A DNA stretch of 33,624 nucleotides from Micromonospora craterilacus (GCF_003236315.1 NZ_POTY01000044.1:1-33624); one strand, 5' to 3'; shown: positions 8,291 through 16,271, counted from the first letter of the stretch. Numbers and translations are program-made. Notes: generated from the letters alone by a model not told the origin.

Positions 8291-9300
8291 CGGGCGGCGA
8301 CCTCCGGACGGTCGTAGAGCCGGCGGAAGCGGCGGGAGCCCAGCCAGGCGACCACGCCGGAGGCCGCGGCGACCGCGATGACCAGGTTCAGGAAGAAGTG
8401 CATCGCGATGAAGTAGACCAGAAACAGCCAGCCGCGTTCGGCCCGGACGAAACGGTACATCGGCAGGTCACCGGCGACGAAGGCGGCGAACGCGGCCAGC
8501 GGCACCAGCAGGTAGGCCGGGCCGAGGAGTACGGGCAGCACGAGGGCGAGCACGGACAGCGGGGTGGCGATACTGACCCAGGCGCGCGGGCCGCTGCGCA
8601 ACCCGCCCGGGAACTCCGGCTTGCGGGCGTACATCGGGATGTGCAGCGCCGTGCGGGTGAACACCTTGCGGACCAGGACCCCGAGTTCGTGGTCGTGGTC
8701 GTGCACGCCGCGCACCTTCGGGGAGAGCAGGATCTCGTAGCGCTGCGCGAGCCGCAGGCCGTAATCGGCGTTCTCGGTCTCCCGCAGCCGGGGGTTGAAG
8801 GGCCCGATCTCGTGGAAGACCCGGGCCGGGATGGCCAGCAGCGCGGTGTAGAGCGTCATGATCCGGCCCTCGTCGGCGATCAGCCAGTAGGACTGCTGGA
8901 GGCAGCGGTACTCCTCCAGCAGGCTGTCCCGGATCAGCGGCACCGGGTCGTAGTTGCCGCAGACCGCCCCGATCGTCGGGTCGGCGGTGAGCAGGTCGAC
9001 CGCGTTGGCGACCGCGTCGGGGCGGGCCGCGACGTCGGAGTCGACGAAGAAGAGAATCTCGCCCTCGGCGACCTCCGCACCGAGGTTGCGGGCCGCGGCC
9101 GGGCCGCTGTTGCTCGGCGTACGCACGACCCGCGCCCCGTGGGCCTCGGCGACCGCGACCGAGTCGTCGGTGCTGCAGTCGTCCACCACGATGATCTCCA
9201 GCCGCGGGTACGTCTGCGCCCGCAGCGAGTCGAGGCACAGGTGCAGCGCACGGGCGTAGTTGTAGTTCGGCACGATGACCGACACCAGGGAAGGGTTCAC
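8287..9300 (-). CDS. GT2 glycosyltransferase with membrane tail (copy B)
   Basis: A 337-residue protein; the GTG start at 9300 overlaps the stop of the UbiA-family gene (GTGA), and the much longer open frame upstream of it is antisense noise. The GT-A domain shows SVIVPNYNYARALHLCL, VVDDCSTDDS, FFVDSDVAARPDA (DSD metal site), ENADYGLRL and the GVHDHDHELG motif; after about residue 250 there are three membrane helices (SVLALVLPVLLGPAYLLVPLA and following). The gene is coupled to copy A by ATGA. It is probably a non-processive transferase using nucleotide- or lipid-linked sugar; donor and acceptor cannot be read from sequence. Confidence 0.93.
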   Translation of the reverse strand: MNPSLVSVIVPNYNYARALHLCLDSLRAQTYPRLEIIVVDDCSTDDSVAVAEAHGARVVRTPSNSGPAAARNLGAEVAEGEILFFVDSDVAARPDAVANAVDLLTADPTIGAVCGNYDPVPLIRDSLLEEYRCLQQSYWLIADEGRIMTLYTALLAIPARVFHEIGPFNPRLRETENADYGLRLAQRYEILLSPKVRGVHDHDHELGVLVRKVFTRTALHIPMYARKPEFPGGLRSGPRAWVSIATPLSVLALVLPVLLGPAYLLVPLAAFAAFVAGDLPMYRFVRAERGWLFLVYFIAMHFFLNLVIAVAAASGVVAWLGSRRFRRLYDRPEVAAR

Positions 9301-10265
9301 TTGTCCGTCCAGGTCAGCAGGTGTGGATAACGGGCGTTGATCTGTGCCACCGCCAGGATGACGCCGACCAGGACGGCGCACCCGACGATCGTCCGGTCGC
9401 GCAGCAGGATCCGGATCGGGTCGCCGCCGGTGCGCAGCACCAGCACCGCCTGGAGGTACCGGAACGCGGCCAGCAGCCCCAGCGGTACGACGAGCGCCAG
9501 GACGATCGGCGGGTAGGCGTCGATCGGCGCGTCGACGTGCAGGTACAGCAGGAAGGTGGTGCCGGCCAGGGAGGTGGTGAGGCCGAGCAGGTGGTCGGCG
9601 AGCAGCAGGTTGTAACCGTCCAGCGCGGGCCGGTGCGGGGTACCGAGGGCCGCCAGTTCGTGCCGGCGTTTGCCGAGGATGAGCACCAGGCAGCCGCTGA
9701 ACACGGCGGTCAGCAGCAGGCTGGAGGGCACCGTTTCGGTGGCCGCGTAGCCTTGGAGGACCCGCAGGACGAAGCCAGCGGAGACCACGCAGACGTCCAG
9801 CAGCGGCAGATGCTTGAGCCATCTGCTGTAGGCGGTGCTCAGGGCCAGGTAGGCGATCAGCGGCCACCAGGGGATTGCCGGTCCGCCGACGGTGAGCGCG
9901 ACCAGCAGTGCGGTGAGCAGGCCCGCGTACCCCCAGGCCACCGGGACCGGGACGTGCCCGGCGGCGATCGGCCGGTGCCGTTTGTGCGGGTGGGCCCGGT
10001 CCAGGTGACGGTCGGCGATGTCGTTGACGACGTAGATCACCGAGGACGCGAGGGTGAACGCGGCCACCGCCCAGACGCACCGCCACAGGGCCGTCGCGGT
10101 CCAGACCGGGGTGTCCACCAGGGCGAGCGGGACGGCCAGGACGTTCTTGACGACGTGGCCCGGCCGGGCGAGGACGAGCAGGTGACGCGGCAGCAGGGGC
10201 AGTCGCGCAACGCGTTTGGGGGCGACCGGGGCGACCGGCTCCACCACGGTCTCGGCAGCGGTCAT
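9297..10265 (-). CDS. UbiA-family polyprenyl-phosphate phosphoribosyltransferase
   Basis: A 322-residue polytopic membrane protein. ATG 10265 is chosen because GAGG lies 7 nt upstream and it starts just after the epimerase stop. The first Asp motif N81-D-I-A-D-R-H-L-D89 continues into RAHPHKRHRPIAAG, the form seen in decaprenyl-phosphate phosphoribosyltransferase (mycobacterial Rv3806c type) rather than in aromatic prenyltransferases. A second conserved zone (YSRWLKHLPLLDV, FVLRVLQGYAA) and GKRRHELAALG also match that subfamily. The known reaction moves 5-phosphoribose from PRPP onto polyprenyl phosphate, the first step to lipid-linked arabinofuranose or ribofuranose. No DprE1-type oxidase is beside it, so the sugar may be modified differently here. 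Confidence 0.9.
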   Translation of the reverse strand: MTAAETVVEPVAPVAPKRVARLPLLPRHLLVLARPGHVVKNVLAVPLALVDTPVWTATALWRCVWAVAAFTLASSVIYVVNDIADRHLDRAHPHKRHRPIAAGHVPVPVAWGYAGLLTALLVALTVGGPAIPWWPLIAYLALSTAYSRWLKHLPLLDVCVVSAGFVLRVLQGYAATETVPSSLLLTAVFSGCLVLILGKRRHELAALGTPHRPALDGYNLLLADHLLGLTTSLAGTTFLLYLHVDAPIDAYPPIVLALVVPLGLLAAFRYLQAVLVLRTGGDPIRILLRDRTIVGCAVLVGVILAVAQINARYPHLLTWTDK

Positions 10266-10272
10266 CGGGGCC

Positions 10273-11292
10273 TCAGAAGAAGATCTTCGCGGCGGCCAGG
10301 ACGCCCTGCCGCCAGGGGTCACGGCTGGTCCGACCGTCGCGGGCCGGCTGGTCGCGGTGTCGCTCGGCCCGCCACCACTCGTAGGTACGCAGGATGGCGT
10401 CCTGGTTGGACAGCTTCGGGTGGAAGCCCAGCCGGTGCCGGGCCTTGTCGATGCTGACGTACGAGTCGGCCATCAGCTTGTGCAGCAGTCGCCCGTAGAC
10501 GGGTGAGAGGCGGCTGCGTTCCAGCAGGCTGAGTGCGGCGAGTGCCGGCCGGGCGGGCAGCGAGACCACCCGTCGGCCGTGGCCGGCGGCGTCCAGGACC
10601 GCCTGGAAGTCCTCCCGGAGGGTGCCGAAGCGTTCGGCGGCGAGGTTGTAGGTGTCGTTGGCGACGTCGTCGTCGGCCTGCAGGACGGTGACCACCGCGT
10701 CCACGAAGTCGTCCACGGCGAACATCTGGATCCGGACGTCGCCGCGCCCGAGGACCGGAAAGTTGCGGCCCTCCTCGGCCCACTCGAAGAGCATGGCGAA
10801 CAGACCCATCCGCCCGGGGCCGAGGAAGGTCTTGGGGCGCAGCATCGCCACCGGCAGGCCGTCGGCCCGGTGCCGTTCGGCGATCTCCTCGGCGGCGGCC
10901 TTGGCCGCGCTGTACGTGTCGACCGGCGCGCGCGGGTGCTCCTCGGGGGTGGGCACCTGTTTCGGCAGCCCGTAGACGGCGGTCGAGGAGACGTGCAGGA
11001 CCCGCGCCGCTCCGGCCCGTCGCGCGGCGTCGAACACGCTGCGCGTGCCGTCGACGATGATCGACCGGATCTGGTCGGCCGGGTAGCTGGGCAGCGCCGC
11101 CGCACAGTGGATCACGACGCTGACGCCGGCGAAGGCCCGATCGAGCAGGCCGGCATCGCGGATGTCCCCGACGTGGCTGACCGTCGTTTCGGAACGCAGG
11201 TCGACGCCGATTACCTGGTGGCCGTCGGCGGTGAGGCGTTCGGCGAGCCGGGAGCCGAGCATGCCGGCGGCGCCGGTGATGGCGATCACCAC
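10273..11292 (-). CDS. NAD-dependent epimerase/dehydratase (extended SDR)
   Basis: A 339-residue extended SDR protein. The Rossmann motif is TGAAGMLG (residues 6-13), the NAD-binding Asp ends the second strand (VIGVD), and the catalytic residues appear as the SST triad (102-104) and Y127-SAA-K131. The family performs epimerisation, dehydration or oxidoreduction on nucleotide- or lipid-linked sugars. It overlaps the aminotransferase by 7 bp and precedes the phosphoribosyltransferase by 7 bp, so it probably works on the pentose those enzymes handle. It ends in an unusual tail, RQGVLAAAKIFF, whose hydrophobic helix could attach it to the membrane. It could equally be a DprE2-like reductase. Confidence 0.9.
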   Translation of the reverse strand: MVIAITGAAGMLGSRLAERLTADGHQVIGVDLRSETTVSHVGDIRDAGLLDRAFAGVSVVIHCAAALPSYPADQIRSIIVDGTRSVFDAARRAGAARVLHVSSTAVYGLPKQVPTPEEHPRAPVDTYSAAKAAAEEIAERHRADGLPVAMLRPKTFLGPGRMGLFAMLFEWAEEGRNFPVLGRGDVRIQMFAVDDFVDAVVTVLQADDDVANDTYNLAAERFGTLREDFQAVLDAAGHGRRVVSLPARPALAALSLLERSRLSPVYGRLLHKLMADSYVSIDKARHRLGFHPKLSNQDAILRTYEWWRAERHRDQPARDGRTSRDPWRQGVLAAAKIFF

Positions 11293-12695
11293 AGCGACCC
11301 CACCTTCTGCGTGACGAACCGGGTCACCAGCCGGGTCAGTCCCTGGCCGAGCACCTTGTCGAGGGCGTCGACGGCGCGCTGCGCGTCGGCCGGGTCGGTG
11401 ACCAGCGACGGACCGATGATCAGCGGGTTGAGGCCGTTGAGGGTGTAGTAGGTGAAGATGTCGTGGTCCCGGTAGAGCGCGTTGATGACGGCGCAGGTCA
11501 CCAGCTTCGCCTTGAACCGGGGGTCGCGGGCCATGCCCGCCGGGGCGAGCCGGGCCACCAGGTCGAGGATCTTCGGTCCGCCGTCGATGTGCACGCCCCA
11601 GAGCGCCCCGGCACCCGCCACCCGGCCGACCGCCTCCGGGTGTTCCTTGGCCAGCCGGTTAAGGGCGGGTTCGAGGACGCGCTCCAGCTCGCGAGCCCGC
11701 GCCGGGTAGTCGTCCTGCACCACGATGTTGATCGCTTCGATGGCGGTGACGCACTCCTCGCCCATGCCGTAGTAGGTGGTGCTGGTGCTCTGCAGCAGCG
11801 CGTCGGTGAGGTTGTCGTACGCCCTGCGGAACACCGGCTTGCGGGCCACGAAGGCCGAGATGGAGGACTTGCCGCCGCCGAAGGATTTGCTGGTGGTGAG
11901 CACGTCCGGTATCAGATCGGGGTAGCGCATGAAGTAGAAGAGGCTGCCCGTCTTGCCCCAGCCGGTGTAGATCTCGTCGAAGATGAGCACGATGTCGTGC
12001 CGGTCGCACAGTTCGCGTACGCCACGAAGGAAATCTTCGTCGCACCATTGAATGGTGGAGGCGCTGAACGGTTCGACGATGAGGGCATAGACGTCGCCGG
12101 GATGCCGCCCGATAGCCGATCGGACGGAATCGAGGTCTCCATACGTGAATGGGACGATTCCCGGAATTGTCGGAAAGTTGAAGTGCGGCTGTCCGGTGAG
12201 TCCGCCGGAACCGAGCAGCTTTCCGTGGAAACCGCAGTCCGCGCGCAGGATGGTCCCGCGTCGACCGCCGTGGTACTTGTACGCGAGCTTCACCGCACCC
12301 TCCACCGCCTCGGCGCCGGAGTTGGGCAGGAACGACATGGAGAGGTCGCCGGGCAGCAGCTGCGCCAGGTTGTGGCCGAGCGCCGCAAGGTAGGGCGAAA
12401 AGTACGTCTTGTGCACTTCCATCCGCCGGCGCTCGGCGAACCGCTGCCGGGCCGCCACGATCCGTGGATGGTTGTGGCCGTGGTTGAGCACCCCCACCCC
12501 GCCGGTGAGGTCGAGGACCCGCCGGCCGTCACGCAAGGTCAGGTAGGCCCCCTCGGCGCTCTCCACCAATTCCCGGCCGAACCCGAACGACGTCATCAGA
12601 TTGACCTGGCTCGCGTTCACGTACTGCCGATAGAGGTCGTGCACCTCACGAACGGTGAACCGCTCGCATTCCTCGACGCTGACGAGATTGGGCAT
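11286..12695 (-). CDS. Class III PLP aminotransferase
   Basis: A 469-residue fold-type I aminotransferase. The phosphate-binding SGAEA is at 126-130, the PLP ring Asp at D240 in VLIFDEIYTGWGKTG and the Schiff-base lysine K270 in LTTSKSFGGGK. Class III enzymes typically act on terminal amines or aldehydes (omega-amino acids, semialdehydes, and 6'-aldehydes of aminoglycosides). It is first in the six-gene operon and overlaps the epimerase by 7 bp. No ribosome binding site precedes the ATG and a possible -10 box lies 10 nt upstream, suggesting a leaderless mRNA. Substrates to consider are a lipid-linked sugar aldehyde or the aldehyde released by the megasynthase. Confidence 0.93.
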   Translation of the reverse strand: MPNLVSVEECERFTVREVHDLYRQYVNASQVNLMTSFGFGRELVESAEGAYLTLRDGRRVLDLTGGVGVLNHGHNHPRIVAARQRFAERRRMEVHKTYFSPYLAALGHNLAQLLPGDLSMSFLPNSGAEAVEGAVKLAYKYHGGRRGTILRADCGFHGKLLGSGGLTGQPHFNFPTIPGIVPFTYGDLDSVRSAIGRHPGDVYALIVEPFSASTIQWCDEDFLRGVRELCDRHDIVLIFDEIYTGWGKTGSLFYFMRYPDLIPDVLTTSKSFGGGKSSISAFVARKPVFRRAYDNLTDALLQSTSTTYYGMGEECVTAIEAINIVVQDDYPARARELERVLEPALNRLAKEHPEAVGRVAGAGALWGVHIDGGPKILDLVARLAPAGMARDPRFKAKLVTCAVINALYRDHDIFTYYTLNGLNPLIIGPSLVTDPADAQRAVDALDKVLGQGLTRLVTRFVTQKVGSLW

Positions 12696-12705
12696 GCCGC
12701 GACGC

Positions 12706-12733
12706 TATCTATTGCCCCGCGATCTTTCCTGAA
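12706..12733 (-). promoter_or_regulatory. Candidate promoter of the aminotransferase operon
   Basis: On the minus strand TTCAGG (12733-12728) and TAGATA (12711-12706) are separated by 16 nt. The -10-like box ends 10 nt before the ATG, so the transcript would have almost no 5' leader. The -35 match is weak. Confidence 0.3.
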
Positions 12734-12757
12734 CCGCCGCTGGATGCAACCTTGACT

Positions 12758-12789
12758 ACGCAAGGCAACCCTTGCGTGGCGGGGTTGCC
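12758..12789. promoter_or_regulatory. Overlapping inverted repeats in divergent promoter region
   Basis: Two perfect 8-bp inverted repeats share bases: ACGCAAGG-caac-CCTTGCGT (12758-12777) and GGCAACCC-N10-GGGTTGCC (12764-12789). They cannot form together as hairpins. A related gcaaccttg (12746-12754) repeats gcaacccttg (12765-12774) in the same orientation. The block sits in the middle of the 179-bp gap between two divergent cluster operons and is a strong operator candidate; the SARP of the cluster is an obvious, unproven, partner. A plus-strand promoter may follow (ttgcgt, 16 nt, gataac at 12794-12799). Confidence 0.45.
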
Positions 12790-12874
12790 GCTCGATAACT
12801 TGGTCGAGGCGCAACACAATTGCCGCCGGTCAATTCCTCCGCACTTTATCCACCAGCCCTTTGAGGTGCTCGTC

Positions 12875-13876
12875 ATGCCGCCGACGGTGTCGGTCATCGT
12901 TCCCACCCACAACAGTGCGAAGACCCTGGGTGCGTGCCTTGAGGCGATCCACCGGCAACGGCACCCGGTGACCGAGGTCATCGTCGTCGACGACGCCAGC
13001 ACCGACGACACCCGCGCGATCGCCCAGCGGTTTCCGTGCCGGCTGCTGGTCACCGACCAGAACGCCGGGCCCGCCGCCGCCCGCAACCGCGGCATCCGGG
13101 CCAGCACCGGCGAGCTGCTCTTCTTCCTCGACTCCGACTGTGCACCGGAACCGGACGCGCTAAGCAACGCCCTCGCCATCCTCCGTGACCAGCCGGACGT
13201 CGCCTGCGTACACGGCATCTACGCGCTGGAACCGCTGATCGACGACGGTCCCGTCGAGGCGTACCGGCTGACGCACGGGCACTACTGGCGGCTGCGCAAC
13301 GTCGGGCGGGTACGCACCACCCTCTTCGCGATCTGTCTCATCCGGCGGGAGGTCTTCACCTCGGTCGGCCTCTTCGACGAGAAGCTGCGCGCCTCAGAGG
13401 ACGTGGAACTCGGCGACCGGATGGGCGACCGGTACGGCATCGTCCTGACCGACACGGTGGTCTGCCGGCACGACGACGACAGCCGGCTCGGCGCACTGCT
13501 GCGCAAGCAGTTCCGCCGCTCGCAGCTGCTGATTCCGGTGGCCCTGGCCGAACGCGGGCCGGCCGGCATCCGCGCCAACACCGCGGCGGGCCTGCTCACC
13601 GCGGCGATGGTGCCGGCAGCCCTGCCGTCGGCGCTGTTCACCGGTGGCTGGCCGGTGCTGTCCCTGTTGTTCGTCGTGCTGTTCATGGCCGCCGAACCCG
13701 GGCTGCTGCGGTTCGTCCTGCGTCAGCGCGGGCCCGCGTTCACACTCTTCTTCTTCGCCGTGCATCTGCTGGTCCAACTCGCTGTCGTCACCGGCGCCGT
13801 CGTGGGCGGGTTGCGTCATCTCGCCGACCGCGATTTCGGACCGACCCGGGCGACCACCGCGAAGACGTCCCGATGA
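12875..13876 (+). CDS. GT2 glycosyltransferase with membrane tail (copy C)
   Basis: A 333-residue protein. ATG 12875 is preferred over the in-frame ATG at 12752 because GAGG lies 8 nt upstream and VSVIVPTHNSAKTLGACL then begins at residue 4, as in the other copies. It has VVDDASTDDT, FFLDSDCAPEPDA (DSD metal site), ASEDVELGDRM and CRHDDDSRLGALL. Hydrophobic helices follow from about residue 230. The gene overlaps the deacetylase by 4 bp (ATGA). By analogy to GT2/deacetylase pairs (ArnC/ArnD, HpnI/HpnK), this pair may place an N-acyl sugar on a lipid and then deacylate it; that is inference. Confidence 0.93.
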   Translation: MPPTVSVIVPTHNSAKTLGACLEAIHRQRHPVTEVIVVDDASTDDTRAIAQRFPCRLLVTDQNAGPAAARNRGIRASTGELLFFLDSDCAPEPDALSNALAILRDQPDVACVHGIYALEPLIDDGPVEAYRLTHGHYWRLRNVGRVRTTLFAICLIRREVFTSVGLFDEKLRASEDVELGDRMGDRYGIVLTDTVVCRHDDDSRLGALLRKQFRRSQLLIPVALAERGPAGIRANTAAGLLTAAMVPAALPSALFTGGWPVLSLLFVVLFMAAEPGLLRFVLRQRGPAFTLFFFAVHLLVQLAVVTGAVVGGLRHLADRDFGPTRATTAKTSR

Positions 13877-14589
13877 GCGGCCGTCGAGAACGCGTCACCC
13901 GGCTCTGCTCGCACCTGCACGCACAGGCACTGCACTACCTGCTCTTCGCCTACCGTGGCCGGCAGTTGCTGCGCCGCCGTCCCACGCTCGGCGGCGCACA
14001 CTGGCCGGCCTTCGGCCTGCCCGGCGAGGAGATCGCACTCACCGTCGACGACGGCCCGCACCCGAGGTGGACCCCGGCCCTGCTCGACCTGCTCGACCGG
14101 CACGGTGTGCGGGCCACGTTCTTCCTCGTCGGTGACCGGGTACGGGAACGGCCGGACCTGGCCCGTCAGGTGCTGGCCGCCGGTCATCTGATCGGGAACC
14201 ACTCGATGTCGCACCCGCAGCCGTTCGCCGCGCTCGCCCGGCACGAGATCCGGGCGGAGATCGCGTACGCCCAGCGGGAGATCGAGGACGCCACCGCGGT
14301 CACGCCGCGACTGTTCCGCGCGCCCGGCGGCAACTGGTCGTCGGCAGTCCTGCGGATCACCGCCGGCCTCGGCCTCTCCCCGGTCGACTGGACGGTGAAC
14401 CCCAGCGACTGGCGCAGTCCGGGTGTCCCCCAAATCGTCCGGACACTGTCGCGCACCCGGCCCGGGCAGATCATGCTCTGCCACGACGGCGGCGGCGACC
14501 GGTCGCAGACCATCGCGGCTCTGGCCGAGGTGCTCCCGAGGCTGACCGACCGCGGGCTTCGCTTCGTCACCGTCCCGGACCAGCGGTAG
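13873..14589 (+). CDS. Polysaccharide deacetylase (CE4/NodB domain)
   Basis: A 238-residue protein with all five CE4 motifs: TVDDGP (D59 catalytic base, D60 metal), H110-SMS-H114 (metal), R149-APGG, D172-W173 and LCH204. These metal-dependent enzymes remove N-acetyl or N-formyl groups from amino sugars, on polymers or lipid-linked intermediates. It has no clear signal peptide; residues 15-30 are only mildly hydrophobic, so it may be cytosolic or peripheral. Translationally coupled to the GT2 through an ATGA overlap, which argues that both act on the same sugar and that an amino sugar is part of the product. Confidence 0.92.
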   Translation: MSGRRERVTRLCSHLHAQALHYLLFAYRGRQLLRRRPTLGGAHWPAFGLPGEEIALTVDDGPHPRWTPALLDLLDRHGVRATFFLVGDRVRERPDLARQVLAAGHLIGNHSMSHPQPFAALARHEIRAEIAYAQREIEDATAVTPRLFRAPGGNWSSAVLRITAGLGLSPVDWTVNPSDWRSPGVPQIVRTLSRTRPGQIMLCHDGGGDRSQTIAALAEVLPRLTDRGLRFVTVPDQR

Positions 14590-14690
14590 CGGACGTGGAG
14601 ACCGCGAAGGCATTCCCGAGCGGGACGCCACCGACCACGCGTGAACCCGTCGATCCACCGGCTGTACCGACCCGCCCCCGCCGCCGTGGG

Positions 14691-14758
14691 TGTCCGGTGC
14701 CCGGACAGAGCCGTCGAGTAGTGCCGAGCCCGGGTTGTGGCATCCCGGCTCCGCCGGG
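14691..14758 (+). promoter_or_regulatory. Stem-loops in the leader of the SARP gene
   Basis: The 184-bp gap before the regulator has two perfect hairpins: TGTCCGG-tgc-CCGGACA (14691-14707) and CCCGGC-tcc-GCCGGG (14744-14758). The second ends just before the GGGAG ribosome binding site of the regulator. They could end the upstream GT2/deacetylase transcript or control access to the regulator start; there is no U-tract. Confidence 0.35.
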
Positions 14759-14773
14759 TGGGAGAGACACCTG

Positions 14774-15580
14774 ATGTCGCACGATGAACTGTCCATACTG
14801 CTGCTGGGCCCGGTGCGGGCCTGCCGGGGAGACACCTTGCTGTACCTGGGCACTCCCCGGCAGCGGGAGGTCCTCGCGGTGCTGGCGATGCGGAGCGGCA
14901 TGGTGATGTCCGTCGCCCAGATCGTCGAGGCGATCTGGGTCGGCCGGCGCCCCGACTCGGTGGAGAACATGGTGCACACCTACATCGGCCGGCTGCGGCG
15001 GGCGCTCGAACCGCCCGGTCACCGACCGGCCCTGGCCCGGGTGCTCCGCTCCACCCGACCGGGTTACACCCTCGACATACCGGCCGACGCGGTGGACACC
15101 ATCCGCTTCGAGCAGGACGTGCGGAGCGCCCGCGCCGCCCGCTCCCAGGCGGACCTGCCCCGGTCGCTCTACCTCTTCCAGCGGGGCCTCGCCCGCTGGT
15201 CCGGCCGGGCGCTGCACGAGGCCACCGGCCCGCTGGCCGAGGCCGAACGGATCCGACTGGCCGAGTTGCGCCAGGACGTGCTGGAAGAGGTGACCGGCGT
15301 CCGGCTCCTGCTCGGTGACATCGAGAACGTCGTCGCCGAACTGCGCTGGATGCTGGCCGAGCACCCGATGCGGGAACGGCTGTGGGAGCTGCTGCTCATC
15401 GCGCTCGGGCAGACCTCCCGGCGGGCGGAGGCGCTCACCGCCTTCCAGGACGCCCGGACCACCCTGGCCGACCGGCTCGGGGTGGAACCGGGACACCGGC
15501 TTCAGGATCTACATCGCCGGCTGCTGCGCAGCGAGCCGGTGACCGTGTGGCCGTGGTGGGAGCGGCGGGTCCCCGTCTGA
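14774..15580 (+). CDS. SARP/AfsR-type regulator (OmpR-like DNA-binding plus BTAD)
   Basis: A 268-residue protein, the size of small pathway activators such as ActII-ORF4 and RedD. ATG 14774 is chosen over the in-frame GTG at 14690 because GGGAGA lies 8 nt upstream and the conserved LSILLLGPVRA strand then starts near residue 5. Residues 5-95 are the OmpR-like winged helix (TPRQREVLAVLAMRSG, NMVHTYIGRLRRALE, RPGYTLDI); residues 105-250 the bacterial transcriptional activation domain. SARPs bind direct repeats upstream of cluster genes. It ends 7 bp from the convergent methyltransferase, so the 3' ends of the two transcripts must overlap. The only regulator in the cluster part of the window. 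Confidence 0.93.
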   Translation: MSHDELSILLLGPVRACRGDTLLYLGTPRQREVLAVLAMRSGMVMSVAQIVEAIWVGRRPDSVENMVHTYIGRLRRALEPPGHRPALARVLRSTRPGYTLDIPADAVDTIRFEQDVRSARAARSQADLPRSLYLFQRGLARWSGRALHEATGPLAEAERIRLAELRQDVLEEVTGVRLLLGDIENVVAELRWMLAEHPMRERLWELLLIALGQTSRRAEALTAFQDARTTLADRLGVEPGHRLQDLHRRLLRSEPVTVWPWWERRVPV

Positions 15581-15587
15581 GCGCCGG

Positions 15588-16208
15588 TCAGGACTCCGCG
15601 ACCGCGGGGGTGAGCACGAAGAAGGCGTCGGGGGCGCCGTCGCCGGCGTCCGGCGGCAGCCAGGTGGTGACGGCGAGCCCGCAGTCCCGGATCACCGCCA
15701 CGAACTGCCCGGACCGCTGCACGTCGTAGATCTGCACGAGAATCCTGCCCCGCGAGGTGAGCAGGCCCGGCAACCGGCGCAGCAGGTCGGCCGCCTCCGC
15801 CACGGACAGGTAGTAGATGACCTCGCGCAGCAGGATGGCGTCGTACCGGTCCGGTGGGGCGTACGCCCGGATGTCGGCCACCGCGTACGACGCGTCCGGC
15901 CGGTCCAGCGACCGGGCCGTCTCGATCGCCCGCCGGCTGATGTCCACGCCGTGGTAGTGCCGGTACCGGCCGCGCGGAAACGAAAGGTTGGCGCTGGTGC
16001 CGCAGCCCAGGTCGAGGATCGTCGGGTGCGGCGCCCACGTCTCGATCAGCGACAGCGGCACGGCGCCGTCGCCCGCCTCGTCGAGGTAGCCCCAGAGACC
16101 CAGCGCGTACTGGGTGTCCCAGAGCGCCGCGTTCAGTCGTGGGCTGCGGCGCACCAGCGCCCGGACCGGGGCACCGATCCGCCCTGCCATCATCCTCAGC
16201 TTCGACAC
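15588..16208 (-). CDS. Small class I SAM-dependent methyltransferase
   Basis: A 206-residue protein. Motif I is ILDLGCGTSANL (from residue 64), followed by GVDISRRAI (motif II acidic residue), VADIRAY and LLREVIYYLS. The short C-terminal half is typical of small-molecule methyltransferases; acceptor unknown. GTG 16208 is an acceptable start with GAGAGAGG upstream at somewhat long spacing. It is 63 bp downstream of the flippase-like gene and probably the last gene of the GT87 operon. A sugar hydroxyl, amine or carboxylate is possible. Confidence 0.87.
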   Translation of the reverse strand: MSKLRMMAGRIGAPVRALVRRSPRLNAALWDTQYALGLWGYLDEAGDGAVPLSLIETWAPHPTILDLGCGTSANLSFPRGRYRHYHGVDISRRAIETARSLDRPDASYAVADIRAYAPPDRYDAILLREVIYYLSVAEAADLLRRLPGLLTSRGRILVQIYDVQRSGQFVAVIRDCGLAVTTWLPPDAGDGAPDAFFVLTPAVAES

Positions 16209-16271
16209 GATGTCACCGACCTCTCTCCGCCGACGTCCAATCCGGCAGCTGGAAACGCTCGCGGTGCCCGG

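Noticed and set aside
9297..10265. UbiA-family gene as an aromatic prenyltransferase
   Set aside because: The HPxKRxRPIAxG extension of the first Asp motif and the GKRRHEL motif fit the phosphoribosyltransferase branch, and no aromatic precursor genes are nearby.
6147..14589. Hopanoid side-chain pathway (HpnA/HpnO/HpnI/HpnK-like genes)
   Set aside because: Epimerase, class III aminotransferase, GT2 and deacetylase recall it, but no squalene-hopene cyclase or radical SAM HpnH is present, and the ribose donor enzyme is of the polyprenyl-phosphate type.
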